From positions 2,234,501-2,298,500 of the forward strand of contig NZ_CP061035.1 in NCBI RefSeq assembly GCF_016743815.1: a DNA stretch of 64,000 bases, written 5' to 3'. Made by a program: the position numbers and the translations under genes. Below, in pieces: positions 17,810-27,267 of the stretch; positions within the stretch are counted from its first letter, which is position 1, and each line of letters starts with the position of its first letter. The stretch is from Sphingomonas aliaeris. Lineage in GTDB: Bacteria > Pseudomonadota > Alphaproteobacteria > Sphingomonadales > Sphingomonadaceae. Below the pieces are notes generated by a model. It searched no databases. It saw only the letters and a program-made list of their open reading frames with translations, and was not told the DNA's origin.

Positions 17810-17889
17810 TGCAGCGCCACGCCGCCGACCGCCCGGTCGGCGGCGTTCCTGCTGGTCGCTCCTTCACCATGGAACGCCCCACGGCACGC

Positions 17890-18317
17890 TCAATCGTGCG
17901 TTCGTGGCGACGCCTTGTTCTCGGCCATCCAGCGCGCCTCGTCCGCGCTACCCTGGGTCGGCGGGAAATGCCCCTGGATCGACCACAATTCGAACGGCGT
18001 ATCGTCGATATGGAATTCCCAATCATAGCCCTGCGCCGTGACGAACGGGGCAAGCGTGTCGTTCACCACATCGACGAAGCGGCGCGCATATTTGTCGTTG
18101 GGGAATTCGCGCGCGATGTGATCGATCCAGATCCGGACGAAGCGGTCATGCGATTTCCGCCGATATAGAAGGAGGCCGCGGCCACCTCCTCGAAGATCAC
18201 GCCGACATAGAAAGCGGGCATGTGTTTGGAATAGAGCGCCATGATCCGTTCCGCGAGCGCCCGCTTGTCATCGGCCGCGAACGCGCCGACCGGATGATAG
18301 ACTTTCCACAGCGGCAT
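17890..18317 (-). pseudogene. Tautomerase_3-type protein, broken by a one-base deletion
   Basis: The first frame from ATG at 18317 reads MPLWKVYHPVGAFAADDKRA and on to ASFYIGG near 18160, with the N-terminal proline that is the catalytic base of tautomerase-superfamily enzymes. The frame then goes wrong. Shifting by one base at about 18153-18158 restores a conserved continuation: SHDRFVRIWIDHIAREFPND, then WEFHIDDTPFELWSIQGHFP, ending NKASPRTHD and a stop at 17890. Restored length is about 142 aa, normal for the small cis-3-chloroacrylate-dehalogenase-like family of putative oxalocrotonate tautomerases. The intact downstream half argues for a sequencing indel or a very recent mutation. Its 3' end faces the phosphatase gene. 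Confidence 0.8.
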
Positions 18318-18416
18318 CGTCCAATCCCCATCCCCATATCGCGAACTTGCCGTTGCAAGTCCGTCCGGCAGGGATGTTAAATGATGGTCGTAATGTAATC
18401 AAGCGGGGCTGTGCCG

Positions 18417-20039
18417 TCAGGCGTAGGTTGCATCCCACAAGTCCTGCCGCACCAGATCGGGGATCGGCTCGGTCGGCAGTTCCGGAACCACACCGTCCGC
18501 GATCGCCTCCCGCGCCACTACCTCGGCGATGCGGATCGCGACCGGACGCAGATCGTCGATTGGCGGCAAGAGCGGCCCGGCACCGGACTCGTCCAGCGTG
18601 CCCAGTTCGCGCGCGGCGGCCATGAACATGCCGTCGGTGATCCTCGTTGCGCCCACGGCCAGCGCCCCCAGCCCGATGCCGGGGAAGACATAGACGTTGT
18701 TGACCTGCGTCACGCCGGCGACGCCGAACGGGCTGCCCGTTCCGATCAGGGCACGCCCTTCGGTCCAGGCGATCAGATCGGCGGGCGATGCCTCCGCCCG
18801 CGAGACGGGGTTGGACAGCGGGAAGATGATCGGCTGCGGCGTGGCGGCAGCCATGCTGCGGATCACCTGCTCGTCGAACGCATCATGCTGCCCCGATGCC
18901 CCGATCAGAACGGTCGGGCGAACGCTGGCGACAGTCGTCGCGAGCGAAATGTGCGGTCCGGCATTCCCCCAGCTCGCGACGTCGCCGGCATCCCGGGCGA
19001 ATGCGGCCTGCTGCGTCGTCAGCGCGTTCATGCCCTGCACGATCAGGCCGTCGCGATCGACGGCCCAGATGCGTCCGCGCGCAGCCGCCTCATCCTGTCC
19101 GTCGGCGATCATCACGCGAACAAGCAAGTCAGCAATCCCCGTCCCCGCCGCGCCTGCCCCGAACAGCACGATGCGTTGGTCCGCAAGCGTCTCGCCGGTC
19201 CGCCGGATCGCCGCCAGCAGCGTGCCGACCGCCGTCGTCGCCGTGCCCTGGATATCGTCGTTGAAGCTCAGCAACCGGTCGCGATACCGGTCTAGTAGCC
19301 GATACGCATTGTGTCCGGCGAAATCCTCCCACTGCAACAGCGCCTTGGGAAACCGTTCCGCGACCGCCGTTACGAAAGCTTCGACGAAAGCATCGTAATC
19401 GTCGCCGCGGATGCGCGGGTTGCGCCATCCGACGTAAAGCGGATCGTCGCGCCGCGCCGCATTATCGGTGCCGACATCCAGCAGGATCGGCAGCACTTCG
19501 GCCGGGTGGAAGCCCGCACAGGCCGTATACAGCGCCAGCTTCCCTATCGGGATTCCCATCCCGCCGGCACCCTGATCGCCCAGCCCCAGGATCCGTTCGC
19601 CGTCGCTCACCACAATCACCTTCACCCGGTCGAGCGCCGGATCGGCGAGGATGTCGGCGATGCGATTGCGATTGGGCCAGCTGAGGAACAGGCCGCGCGG
19701 GCGCCGCCAGATCTCGCTGAACCGCTCGCATCCCTCTCCGACCGTCGGCGTGTACACCAGGGGCAACATCCGTGGCAGGTCGCTCTGCACCAACGCGTGG
19801 AACAGCACCTCGTTCGAATCCTGCAATTCCCGCAGGAAGGCGTACCGGTGGAAATCGTCAGGCTGCCGTTCCAGCGCACGCCGCCGCCGCGCGATCTGGC
19901 TGTCCAGCGTCCCGACATGCGGTGGCAACAGCCCGTGCAGCCCCAGGCGGTCGCGCTCGGCCTCGGTAAAGGCCGTTCCCTTGTTGGTCAGCGGATCGGC
20001 AAGCAGCGCGCGCGCGGCGGCGTGGAGAGCGGGGGAAAT
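18417..20039 (-). CDS. maeA: NAD-dependent malic enzyme (oxaloacetate-decarboxylating)
   Basis: Converts malate to pyruvate and CO2 with NAD. The protein (about 540 aa) is collinear with E. coli SfcA/MaeA: PLTNKGTAFTEAERDRLGLHGLLPP at the N-terminus, PLVYTPTVGEGCERFSEI (malic-enzyme signature), VIVVSDGERILGLGDQGAGGMGIPIGK, LQWEDFAGHNA, FNDDIQGT and the NAD site VLFGAGAAGTGIAD. No ATG, GTG or TTG lies at the right place. The best start is an ATT at 20039, 8 bases after GAAGGA and 17 bases after the porin stop, giving ISPALHAAARALL. Last gene of dctA-porin-maeA, it would feed imported C4 acids to pyruvate. Confidence 0.87.
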   Translation of the reverse strand: MSPALHAAARALLADPLTNKGTAFTEAERDRLGLHGLLPPHVGTLDSQIARRRRALERQPDDFHRYAFLRELQDSNEVLFHALVQSDLPRMLPLVYTPTVGEGCERFSEIWRRPRGLFLSWPNRNRIADILADPALDRVKVIVVSDGERILGLGDQGAGGMGIPIGKLALYTACAGFHPAEVLPILLDVGTDNAARRDDPLYVGWRNPRIRGDDYDAFVEAFVTAVAERFPKALLQWEDFAGHNAYRLLDRYRDRLLSFNDDIQGTATTAVGTLLAAIRRTGETLADQRIVLFGAGAAGTGIADLLVRVMIADGQDEAAARGRIWAVDRDGLIVQGMNALTTQQAAFARDAGDVASWGNAGPHISLATTVASVRPTVLIGASGQHDAFDEQVIRSMAAATPQPIIFPLSNPVSRAEASPADLIAWTEGRALIGTGSPFGVAGVTQVNNVYVFPGIGLGALAVGATRITDGMFMAAARELGTLDESGAGPLLPPIDDLRPVAIRIAEVVAREAIADGVVPELPTEPIPDLVRQDLWDATYA

Positions 20040-20056
20040 GCTGGATATCCTTCGTA

Positions 20057-21553
20057 TCAGAAGCGCAGGCTGACCCAGCCCGCGAGGAAGTCGGAGCTTT
20101 TGTAACCCGCATTGGTCAGCGCCGGCCCGGCCATCAGATGCTCGTAGCGACCGGTGACGCTGATCCGCGGCGAGATCGACCAGACTGCCTGTAATCGTGC
20201 GGTATCCGCGATCTTGCGGCCGGCGACGTTCTGTGTCCGAGCGAATGCGGTGCCGTTGGCGCGGTACACTGCGTCGCTGGTCGTATCGCGCCAAGACAAC
20301 TGGTATTCCGCGCTGACCCGCACGGCCTTCAGCGGCGAGAACGTCACGTTGGGCGCGAATGCGATCAGGTTGGTCGGCGTGGCGAACAATTGATAGCTGT
20401 AATAGATGTTGTTGCCGAAGGGCGCGAGCGCGTTGCGCAAAGTACCCGTCCCGTACGCTCCGCCGCCGCTGGCATAATCGGCGTGGAAGCCAACGCGTGG
20501 CGCGGTCTTCGACTTGCCGAGCTTGTAATTCTGCGCGAGCAGGATCAGCCAGGCGTCGATCTTGCGGCCGTCATAGCTGCCGCCCTGATGGTTGATCGTC
20601 CAGTCGAGATTGACCGGCCCGGCATCGCCCCAGACGTGCAGGCCGTAGAAATCACGCACTTCGCGGCCGGTGCGGGGGCCCCAGACGGCCGCGGTATTGC
20701 GCAACCGCCACAGGAACGGATCGACAAACAGTTTCGACCCGCCAAGGAAGCTTTTCGGCAGGACAACGCCCGCCGAGATGCCGGAAAACCGGCGGGCCTG
20801 GTCGGTGACATCGTCTCCTGTGCCGCCGAAGCCGAGACGGGTCGTGCGGAAATCGAACACATCCGCGCGCAACGTCTTGCCCCGTGCCCATGCGCGCGTG
20901 CCGTTATAGACGAAGAAGATCGTGTTGTTGTCGCGCGGTACCACCATCAGATTGGGGCCGTCCGCGAAAGTCTGGCGGCCATAGCGCACGCCGAGATCGA
21001 CGCCAGATACGGTTCCGGTGACGTCGACGAACGATTGCTGCACGACCAGATCGTTACGCAGCGTCGCCGCCGGCGTGCCCAGGTTGCGCCCGGCAAGGCC
21101 GCCATGCGCCAGTTCGCCGAACACGCGGATGTGCTTGCCGAGATGCAGGTCGGCGCCGCCGACGATGCGGTTGATGTCCTGCCGCTGCGCCTCGCTGTTG
21201 AGCAGGTTCGGGTTGGTCGTCTGGTTGACGCGCAAACGCAGTTCGCCGGACAGCGTCAGATAGACATCGCCATCGGCAGCTATCGGGATGAACTTCAGCC
21301 TGTCGATCGGGTCGTCGCGCTTGGCCGGGTTGCGATAGCGGGTCCAGTCCTCCGCCCAACGCGACTGGTTATAGCCGCCGGAGGTAACACCGTCGCCGAT
21401 CGCCTCCACCGGATAGGCTTCCGAGACCGGTGCCGCCTGGCTGGGATTGGCGGCTTCCTTTGGGCCGGTATTCTGGGCGAATGCGCCTGTCGCGGGGACG
21501 AGCGCAAGGGCGGCGGCGCACGCGGTGCGCCACGAGCAAGTCAACATAGACAT
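20057..21553 (-). CDS. Outer-membrane porin of the alginate-export (AlgE-like) family
   Basis: Beta-barrel protein of 498 aa with a signal peptide (MSMLTCSWRTACAAALALVPATGAFAQ). The body alternates as expected for a barrel (VYLTLSGELRLRVNQTTN, GVDLGVRYGRQTF) and ends AGWVSLRF with terminal phenylalanine. RWAEDWTRYRNPAKRDDPIDRLKFIPI near residue 65 is characteristic of the Alginate_exp domain. In sphingomonads such porins are often paired with inner-membrane carriers for small organic acids, and here the gene lies between dctA and the malic enzyme gene. A role in passage of C4-dicarboxylates across the outer membrane is therefore likely (inference); alginate secretion genes are absent. Confidence 0.82.
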   Translation of the reverse strand: MSMLTCSWRTACAAALALVPATGAFAQNTGPKEAANPSQAAPVSEAYPVEAIGDGVTSGGYNQSRWAEDWTRYRNPAKRDDPIDRLKFIPIAADGDVYLTLSGELRLRVNQTTNPNLLNSEAQRQDINRIVGGADLHLGKHIRVFGELAHGGLAGRNLGTPAATLRNDLVVQQSFVDVTGTVSGVDLGVRYGRQTFADGPNLMVVPRDNNTIFFVYNGTRAWARGKTLRADVFDFRTTRLGFGGTGDDVTDQARRFSGISAGVVLPKSFLGGSKLFVDPFLWRLRNTAAVWGPRTGREVRDFYGLHVWGDAGPVNLDWTINHQGGSYDGRKIDAWLILLAQNYKLGKSKTAPRVGFHADYASGGGAYGTGTLRNALAPFGNNIYYSYQLFATPTNLIAFAPNVTFSPLKAVRVSAEYQLSWRDTTSDAVYRANGTAFARTQNVAGRKIADTARLQAVWSISPRISVTGRYEHLMAGPALTNAGYKSSDFLAGWVSLRF

Positions 21554-21571
21554 ACTTTCGTGTTTGAGGTT

Positions 21572-21601
21572 GCCGGCCGCAGCGTCAGCACGCCGGCCGG
21601 C
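21572..21601 (-). other. Intergenic hairpin between dctA and porin genes
   Basis: GCCGGCC (21572-21578) and GGCCGGC (21595-21601) can pair as a 7-bp stem with a 16-base loop in the dctA-porin mRNA. No run of uridines follows, so it is not a standard terminator. It may limit readthrough or mark an RNA processing site. Confidence 0.4.
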
Positions 21602-21618
21602 GACGGGTCATGCAGGGA

Positions 21619-22959
21619 TCAGGCGGCGACGACACCCTCGGGCAATTCTTCGGCCGGGGGCAGCTTGCCAGCCAGCGCCGCATCGAACTGTTCCTTGTCC
21701 AGCGCACCTTCCCAGCGGGAGACGACCACGGTCGCGACCGCGTTGCCGATGAAGTTGGTCAGGCTGCGGCATTCGCTCATGAAGCGGTCGACGCCCAGGA
21801 TCAACGCCATGCCTGCGACCGGGACGGACGGCACGATCGACAGCGTCGCCGCGAGCGTGATGAACCCCGCCCCCGTGACGCCCGCTGCGCCCTTGGACGA
21901 CAGCATCGCGACGCCCAGCAGCAGCAATTGCTGGCCAAGCGTGAGGTCGACATTGCATGCCTGCGCGATGAACAATGCGGCCAGCGTCATATAGATGTTG
22001 GTGCCGTCCAAATTGAACGAATACCCGGTCGGCACGACCAGACCGACGATCGACTTCGGGCAGCCGGCGCGTTCCATCTTTTCGATCAGGCTGGGCAGCG
22101 CGCTTTCCGACGACGACGTGCCTAGGACGAGCAGCAATTCGGCCTTCAGATAGGCGATGAGGCGGAAGATCGAGAAGCCGGCCAGTTTCGCGACCACGCC
22201 CAGGATGACCACGACGAAGAGCAAAGACGTGAGGTAGAACGTCCCGACCAGCATCGCGAGGTTCGCGAGCGTGCCGACACCGTATTTGCCGATGGTGAAC
22301 GCCATCGCCCCGAATGCACCGATGGGCGCCGCCTTCATGACGATGCCGACCAGCTTGAAAAAGGCGATCGAAATATCGTTCAGGACGTTGAGGACCTTCG
22401 TCCCGCGATCGCCGATCATCGCCAGGCTGACGCCGAACAGGATCGCGACGAACAGCACCTGCAGGATGTTGCCCTGCGTCAGCGCGGACAGGAACGTGTC
22501 CGGTATGATCCCGGTCAGGAACCCCGTGAGCGTCGTCTCATGCGCCTTTTCGGCATATTCCGTGATCTTGCTGGTATCCAGCGTCGCGGGATCGATGTTC
22601 AGTCCCGCGCCCGGCTGCACGACGTTGGCGACGACGAGCCCGACGATCAGGGCCAGCGTCGAGAAGAACAGGAAATAGGCGAAAGCCTTGCCGGCCACGC
22701 GACCGACCGACGCGAGATCCCGCATGCCTGCGATCCCGGTGACGATGGTCAGGAAGATCACCGGCGCGATGATCATCTTCACCAGCTTGATGAAGGCATC
22801 GCCGATCGGCTTCATCGACTCGCCGATGGACGGATAGAAGTGCCCGAGCAGGACGCCGGCGGTGATCGCGACGAGCACTTGCAGGTACAATTGCCTGTAC
22901 CACGGCTTGTCGGCGGGAGCCTTGATCTGGTCGCTGGAGTGGGTGGTTATCGTCATCAT
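21619..22959 (-). CDS. dctA: C4-dicarboxylate:cation symporter DctA
   Basis: Inner-membrane carrier (446 aa) taking up succinate, fumarate and malate, DAACS family. The start at 22959 (MMTITTHSS) has a GAAAGG ribosome site; longer in-frame codons run into the promoter region. Landmarks are [65 protein letters not shown] (substrate-binding serine-rich loop), [26 protein letters not shown] and [28 protein letters not shown]. All are standard for DctA. It heads an operon with the porin and malic enzyme genes and is divergent from the dctBD sensor-regulator pair, the classical arrangement. Expression is probably induced by external C4-dicarboxylates through DctB/DctD. Confidence 0.95.
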   Translation of the reverse strand: MMTITTHSSDQIKAPADKPWYRQLYLQVLVAITAGVLLGHFYPSIGESMKPIGDAFIKLVKMIIAPVIFLTIVTGIAGMRDLASVGRVAGKAFAYFLFFSTLALIVGLVVANVVQPGAGLNIDPATLDTSKITEYAEKAHETTLTGFLTGIIPDTFLSALTQGNILQVLFVAILFGVSLAMIGDRGTKVLNVLNDISIAFFKLVGIVMKAAPIGAFGAMAFTIGKYGVGTLANLAMLVGTFYLTSLLFVVVILGVVAKLAGFSIFRLIAYLKAELLLVLGTSSSESALPSLIEKMERAGCPKSIVGLVVPTGYSFNLDGTNIYMTLAALFIAQACNVDLTLGQQLLLLGVAMLSSKGAAGVTGAGFITLAATLSIVPSVPVAGMALILGVDRFMSECRSLTNFIGNAVATVVVSRWEGALDKEQFDAALAGKLPPAEELPEGVVAA

Positions 22960-23028
22960 GGGCCTTTCATCCTCTCGGACGCCTGCTTCGTTCTCACGAC
23001 GGTCAGGCAATGATCGATCATCGCCGCA

Positions 23029-23082
23029 GGATATCCGCGGACAATCCAGAAAAACGAATTCCTGGATTATTGTAGGATATCC
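23029..23082. promoter_or_regulatory. Long imperfect inverted repeat in the dctA-dctBD intergenic region
   Basis: Left arm 23029-23049 (GGATATCC...AATCCAG) and right arm 23062-23082 (CTGGATT...GGATATCC) match as inverted repeats at about 16 of 21 positions, around a 12-base centre. Each arm carries an exact GGATATCC (itself palindromic) at the outside and AATCCAG at the inside. The symmetry suggests a binding array for a dimeric or tetrameric regulator, most simply DctD. It lies 70-123 bases upstream of dctA. Confidence 0.5.
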
Positions 23083-23107
23083 GTCGCATCCCCGGTCGCG
23101 AGCCCAA

Positions 23108-23133
23108 TCTCGTGTCCTGACTTCGACACGAGA
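23108..23133. promoter_or_regulatory. Perfect 9-bp inverted repeat near the dctB side
   Basis: TCTCGTGTC (23108-23116) and GACACGAGA (23125-23133) are exact inverted repeats with an 8-base spacer, 58 bases before the dctB start. It may be an operator for dctBD or part of the shared control region. A GG-N10-GC element on the minus strand at 23161-23148 resembles a sigma-54 promoter pointing to dctA, but see the comment on DctD. Confidence 0.4.
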
Positions 23134-23190
23134 CGAATCGGATCTGGGCAGAAACTTGCCCACTTGGTTCAAGCCCGGTATCGCTGCTGG

Positions 23191-24909
23191 ATGATACCAA
23201 CGTCCGGCTGGCGACGAATCGCACCCGTGCTGGCGACGACGCTCTTCTGCGTGATCGCGGCCTGGGGCGCGGGGTGGGCAGTCGAACGACGCACCCGCAC
23301 CGATCTCGCCGCATCGATCGCCGCCGACGCACGGCTGCGCCAGGGCCTGCTCGCCAGCGAGATCGCCCGTTTCCGACTGCTCCCGCTCGCTTTGTCCGGC
23401 GACAGCGATCTGGCCGCCGCGCTGCGTAAGGCACCCGGCGCCACGCACGCGCTCGACCTGAAGCTGGAGCGGCTCGCGCGCGATATCGGCGCCGCCGCCA
23501 TCTATGCGATCGGGCCGGACGGGCGTGCCATCGCAGCAAACAACTGGCACACACCGCGCAGCTTCGTCGGCCGGGATTATCGCTTCCGGCCTTATTACAA
23601 CGATGCCGTCCGCACCGGCTCCGGTCAGCAATTCGCGCTCGGGACGGTCAGCGGCCGGCCCGGTCTGTACCTAAGCCGCCGCAGCCCGAACGGCGGGGTG
23701 ATCGTCGTGAAGCTGGAGTTCGACCGCCTCGAGCGACAATGGGCGGCGGCGGGCGGCCTGACCTGGGCGAGCAACGGCGACGGCGTCGTGCTGATCGCCA
23801 GCCGCCCGGCATGGCGTTTCGCCGCGACCGCCCCGATCCCCGCCCAACGCGCGGCCGCCTTGCGATCGGAAGTCGGGATCGCCGCCTTCGGCCCCTCTCC
23901 CATCGACAGGATCGCGCCGGCCCGGGCGCGCACGACGGGCAGCCGCGACACGCTGACGCTCGGCTCAACCGCGCCGGACACCCTCGGCTGGACGGTGACC
24001 GTCGCGCAGCCCGATGGCCCCGCGATCGACACCGCGATCCGAACGGCACAGATCGCCGCCGGCCTTGGTGCTGCAGTGCTGTGCGGTCTCGTCTGGCTCG
24101 CCCGGACGCAGGCGCGCAGACGCCGCGAACGTACCAGCGCGCTGGAGGCGGCGGTCGTGGAACGCACCGCCGACCTGCGCCGCGAGATGAACGAACGCGC
24201 CGCACTGGAGGCGCGTGCCGCCGATCTGCGCGAGGGGTTGCGTCAGGCCAACCGGCTCGCCGCGCTGGGGCAGATCACCGCCAGCGTCGCGCACGAAACC
24301 GCACAACCCGTCGCGGCGATCCGCACCTATGCCGCGACCAGCGAACAGCTGCTCGATCGCGGCGCACTGGACGACGTTCGCGAAAACCTGCGCGCTATCG
24401 CCCGTCTGACCGCGCGGATCGGCACGGTCACCGCCGAACTGCGCGGCTTCGCGCGAAAAGGCACCGGCGCGATCCAGCCCGTGCCGTTGTGCGAAGTGAT
24501 CGAAGGCGCGAGACTGATCCTGAAGGAGCGCCTGTCCCGCGTCGCGATGACGATGCCGGTCATTCCGCCCGACCTGAACGTCATGGCCGGACGCGTGCGG
24601 CTGGAACAGGTTCTGGTCAACGTGCTGCAGAACGCCACCGAAGCGATAGAGGGGCAGTCCGAACAGACGATACGGATAGCCTTGACCGTCGGGGACGAGA
24701 CGGTGACGTTGCACATCACCGATAACGGCCCGGGCATCGCACCCGATGTCGCCGCGCGCCTCTTCACACCGTTCGTGACGAGCCGCGCCACCGGTCTCGG
24801 CCTCGGTCTCGTCATCGCACAGGACATCATGGTCGATCTCGGCGGAGCGCTGCGGCTCGCGCCCGGCCAAACCGGCGCAACATTCGAAATCGAGATGAAA
24901 CGCGCATGA
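23191..24909 (+). CDS. dctB: C4-dicarboxylate sensor histidine kinase DctB-type
   Basis: Membrane sensor kinase (572 aa). A membrane helix at about residues 10-32 is followed by a periplasmic PAS-like sensor region ([31 protein letters not shown], as in DctB). A second helix (about 283-302) leads to a coiled-coil linker. The kinase core has the H-box [18 protein letters not shown] with the phospho-accepting histidine, N-box [15 protein letters not shown], and G-boxes [15 protein letters not shown] and [13 protein letters not shown]. The ATG at 23191 is preferred over a TTG at 23164. It overlaps dctD by 4 bases and is divergent from dctA. It should sense external C4-dicarboxylates and phosphorylate the partner regulator. 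Confidence 0.9.
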   Translation: MIPTSGWRRIAPVLATTLFCVIAAWGAGWAVERRTRTDLAASIAADARLRQGLLASEIARFRLLPLALSGDSDLAAALRKAPGATHALDLKLERLARDIGAAAIYAIGPDGRAIAANNWHTPRSFVGRDYRFRPYYNDAVRTGSGQQFALGTVSGRPGLYLSRRSPNGGVIVVKLEFDRLERQWAAAGGLTWASNGDGVVLIASRPAWRFAATAPIPAQRAAALRSEVGIAAFGPSPIDRIAPARARTTGSRDTLTLGSTAPDTLGWTVTVAQPDGPAIDTAIRTAQIAAGLGAAVLCGLVWLARTQARRRRERTSALEAAVVERTADLRREMNERAALEARAADLREGLRQANRLAALGQITASVAHETAQPVAAIRTYAATSEQLLDRGALDDVRENLRAIARLTARIGTVTAELRGFARKGTGAIQPVPLCEVIEGARLILKERLSRVAMTMPVIPPDLNVMAGRVRLEQVLVNVLQNATEAIEGQSEQTIRIALTVGDETVTLHITDNGPGIAPDVAARLFTPFVTSRATGLGLGLVIAQDIMVDLGGALRLAPGQTGATFEIEMKRA

Positions 24910-26225
24910 CTGGTGGCGAAACCCTGCGCGTGGCGCTGGTGGAGGATGACGACGATCTCCGCGCATCCACGGCGCAACTGCTGTCGCTTGCGGGCTATAC
25001 CGTCGATGCGTTCCCCGCGGCCGCGCCCGCGCTCGCCGCGTTGAACGACGCCTATGAAGGCGTCGTCGTCACGGACGTGCGGATGCCCGGACTGTCGGGA
25101 ATCGACCTGTTCAACGCCCTGCGCGATGCCGATGCGACGCTGCCCGTCATCCTCGTCACCGGGCATGGCGACGTCCAGATGGCGGTCGATGCGCTGCGCA
25201 ACGGCGCGTGGGATTTCCTGTCCAAACCCTTCGACCCGGAGGCACTGGTCGCCGCCGTCGCCCGCGCCGCCACCGCGCGCGGACTGACGCTCGAAAACCG
25301 GCGACTGCGATCGCTTGCCGCATTGGACGAGACCGCGGCGTTGATCGGCGCATCGCCGGCGATCCGCCGCCTGCGCGAAATGGTCCCGGTTCTGGCGGAT
25401 GCGGATATCGACCTGTTCATCGAAGGCGAAACGGGCACCGGCAAGGAATTGCTCGCCCGCGAAATCCACCGCGCGGGCAAGCGCGGCCGCCATCGTTTCC
25501 TGTCCGTCGCCTGCGCCGCCTTGCCCGATGCGTTAATCGATACCGAACTCTTCTCTAACAGCGCGTCGAACGGCATCGCCGCCGCCAATCGCGGCACGGT
25601 GTTCCTCGACGATATCGACCGCGCCTCGCATCCGCTTCAGGCGCGACTCAGCACGGTGATCGAGGATCGCGCGCTGCGCGTGCCGCAGTCGCGCGACGCC
25701 ATCCCGCTCGACCTGCGCATCATCGCCACGGGTCAGGAGGAGGCGCAGCGTAGCGCCGACGCGATCGTGCCCGCCTTGTTCTACCGTCTCGCCGCGGTCC
25801 GCCTGCGCATGCCGCCTTTGCGCGAACGGCGGGAGGACGTGCCCATGCTGTTCGCACATCTGATCGATCTTGCCGCAGGTCGCCGTCGCCGCCCTATCCC
25901 CGCGCTGACCGCATCGACCCACCGGCACCTGACGCAGCACGACTGGCCCGGCAACGTCCGCGAACTGGCGCATTTCGCGGACCGCCTCGTCCTGGGCCTG
26001 GATGCCGATACGGTCGATGCCGGATCGCAAACCGGTCAAACACCACTACCCGATCAGGTGATGTCATTCGAACGCCAGATCATCGTCGAAACGCTGGAAA
26101 GGCTGTCCGGCGATGCCGCGCAGGCGATCGCCGCGCTCGGCATTCCGCGCAAGACCTTCTACTACAAGATCAAGCGGCACGGGATCGACCTCGACGCCAT
26201 TCGCCGTCGCACCGCCAGGGGTTGA
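24906..26225 (+). CDS. dctD: Response regulator of the DctD/NtrC type, lacking the GAFTGA loop
   Basis: Three-domain regulator (439 aa). The receiver domain has the phospho-acceptor D57 (VVVTDVRMPGLSG) and KPFDPEAL. The AAA+ domain has Walker A GETGTGKELLAREIH and Walker B GTVFLDDID. A Fis-type helix-turn-helix closes the protein (AAQAIAALGIPRKTFYYKIKRHGI). Between ELF and GTVFLDD, where sigma-54 activators carry the GAFTGA loop, only SNSASNGIAAANR is present, about 10 residues shorter. The sigma-54-contacting motif is therefore missing although the ATPase motifs survive. Rhodobacter capsulatus NtrC also lacks GAFTGA and works with sigma-70, so this protein may regulate dctA independently of sigma-54. 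It is translationally coupled to dctB. Confidence 0.88.
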   Translation: MTGGETLRVALVEDDDDLRASTAQLLSLAGYTVDAFPAAAPALAALNDAYEGVVVTDVRMPGLSGIDLFNALRDADATLPVILVTGHGDVQMAVDALRNGAWDFLSKPFDPEALVAAVARAATARGLTLENRRLRSLAALDETAALIGASPAIRRLREMVPVLADADIDLFIEGETGTGKELLAREIHRAGKRGRHRFLSVACAALPDALIDTELFSNSASNGIAAANRGTVFLDDIDRASHPLQARLSTVIEDRALRVPQSRDAIPLDLRIIATGQEEAQRSADAIVPALFYRLAAVRLRMPPLRERREDVPMLFAHLIDLAAGRRRRPIPALTASTHRHLTQHDWPGNVRELAHFADRLVLGLDADTVDAGSQTGQTPLPDQVMSFERQIIVETLERLSGDAAQAIAALGIPRKTFYYKIKRHGIDLDAIRRRTARG

Positions 26226-26324
26226 ACCCATGACCGTGAAAGCAGCGCGTTCCCCCGCCGAAGAATGCCTTGATTGCCCGGCATGCGCGTTCGGGGCAGT
26301 CAGCGCGCCGGAGACACCGGAATC

Positions 26325-27230
26325 ATGACGCGAACATTGACTCATCTCGAACGGCTGGAGGCCGAAGCGATCCACATCATGCGTGAGGTGGTCGCGGAGG
26401 CAGAAAAGCCTGTGATGCTGTATTCGGTCGGCAAGGATTCCGCCGTCATGCTGCATCTCGCGCGCAAGGCCTTCTACCCGTCTCCCCCGCCCTTCCCGCT
26501 GCTGCATGTCGATACCACCTGGAAGTTTCGCGCCATGTACGATCTGCGCGAGCGCGCGGCGCGCGATGCCGGGATGGAGTTGCTCGTCTATCAGAACCCG
26601 GAAGCGATCGAACGCGGCATCAATCCGTTCGACCACGGCGCGCTGCACACCGATATGTGGAAGACGGAAGGCCTGAAGCAGGCGCTCGACAAATACGGTT
26701 TCGACGCTGCGTTCGGCGGCGCGCGCCGCGACGAGGAGAAGAGCCGCGCGAAGGAGCGCATCTTCTCGTTCCGCACTGCAAACCACGGCTGGGATCCGAA
26801 GAAGCAGCGCCCGGAACTCTGGAACCTCTACAATGCCCGCAAGTCGAAGGGCGAGAGCATCCGCGTCTTCCCGATCAGCAACTGGACCGAACTCGACGTC
26901 TGGCAATATATCCAGTTGAACGACGTGCCGATCGTGCCGCTTTATTTCGCCGGCAAGCGCCCGACGGTGGAGCGCGACGGCATGCTGCTGATGGTCGACG
27001 ACGACCGCTTCCCGCTGGCACCGGGCGAAGTACCGGTCGAACGCTCGATCCGCTTCCGCACGCTCGGTTGCTATCCGCTCACCGGCGCGGTCGAAAGCAC
27101 CGCCGCCACCCTGTCCGAGATCATCCAGGAAACGCTGCTGACGACGACCAGCGAACGACAGGGTCGCGCGATCGACAAGGATGCAGGCGGCGCCGGAATG
27201 GAGAAGAAAAAGCAGGAGGGCTATTTCTGA
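26325..27230 (+). CDS. cysD: Sulfate adenylyltransferase small subunit CysD
   Basis: Forms adenylylsulfate (APS) from sulfate and ATP together with the GTPase CysN. The protein (301 aa) has the PP-loop [62 protein letters not shown] and the C-terminal [11 protein letters not shown]. Length and motifs are normal. The ATG at 26325 ([18 protein letters not shown]) matches known CysD N-termini; an upstream in-frame start at 26274 adds an unconserved stretch. It is followed by a hairpin-forming repeat pair and then cysNC, so the two subunits are cotranscribed but not closely coupled. Confidence 0.96.
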   Translation: MTRTLTHLERLEAEAIHIMREVVAEAEKPVMLYSVGKDSAVMLHLARKAFYPSPPPFPLLHVDTTWKFRAMYDLRERAARDAGMELLVYQNPEAIERGINPFDHGALHTDMWKTEGLKQALDKYGFDAAFGGARRDEEKSRAKERIFSFRTANHGWDPKKQRPELWNLYNARKSKGESIRVFPISNWTELDVWQYIQLNDVPIVPLYFAGKRPTVERDGMLLMVDDDRFPLAPGEVPVERSIRFRTLGCYPLTGAVESTAATLSEIIQETLLTTTSERQGRAIDKDAGGAGMEKKKQEGYF

Positions 27231-27267
27231 TGTTCGCACCTCCTACGGTCATCCTCCCACCCTCCCC

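Noticed and set aside
23148..23161. Sigma-54 promoter for dctA
   Set aside because: The GG-N10-GC pattern exists but the -12 part is weak, and the DctD-type regulator lacks GAFTGA, so I do not list it as a feature of its own.
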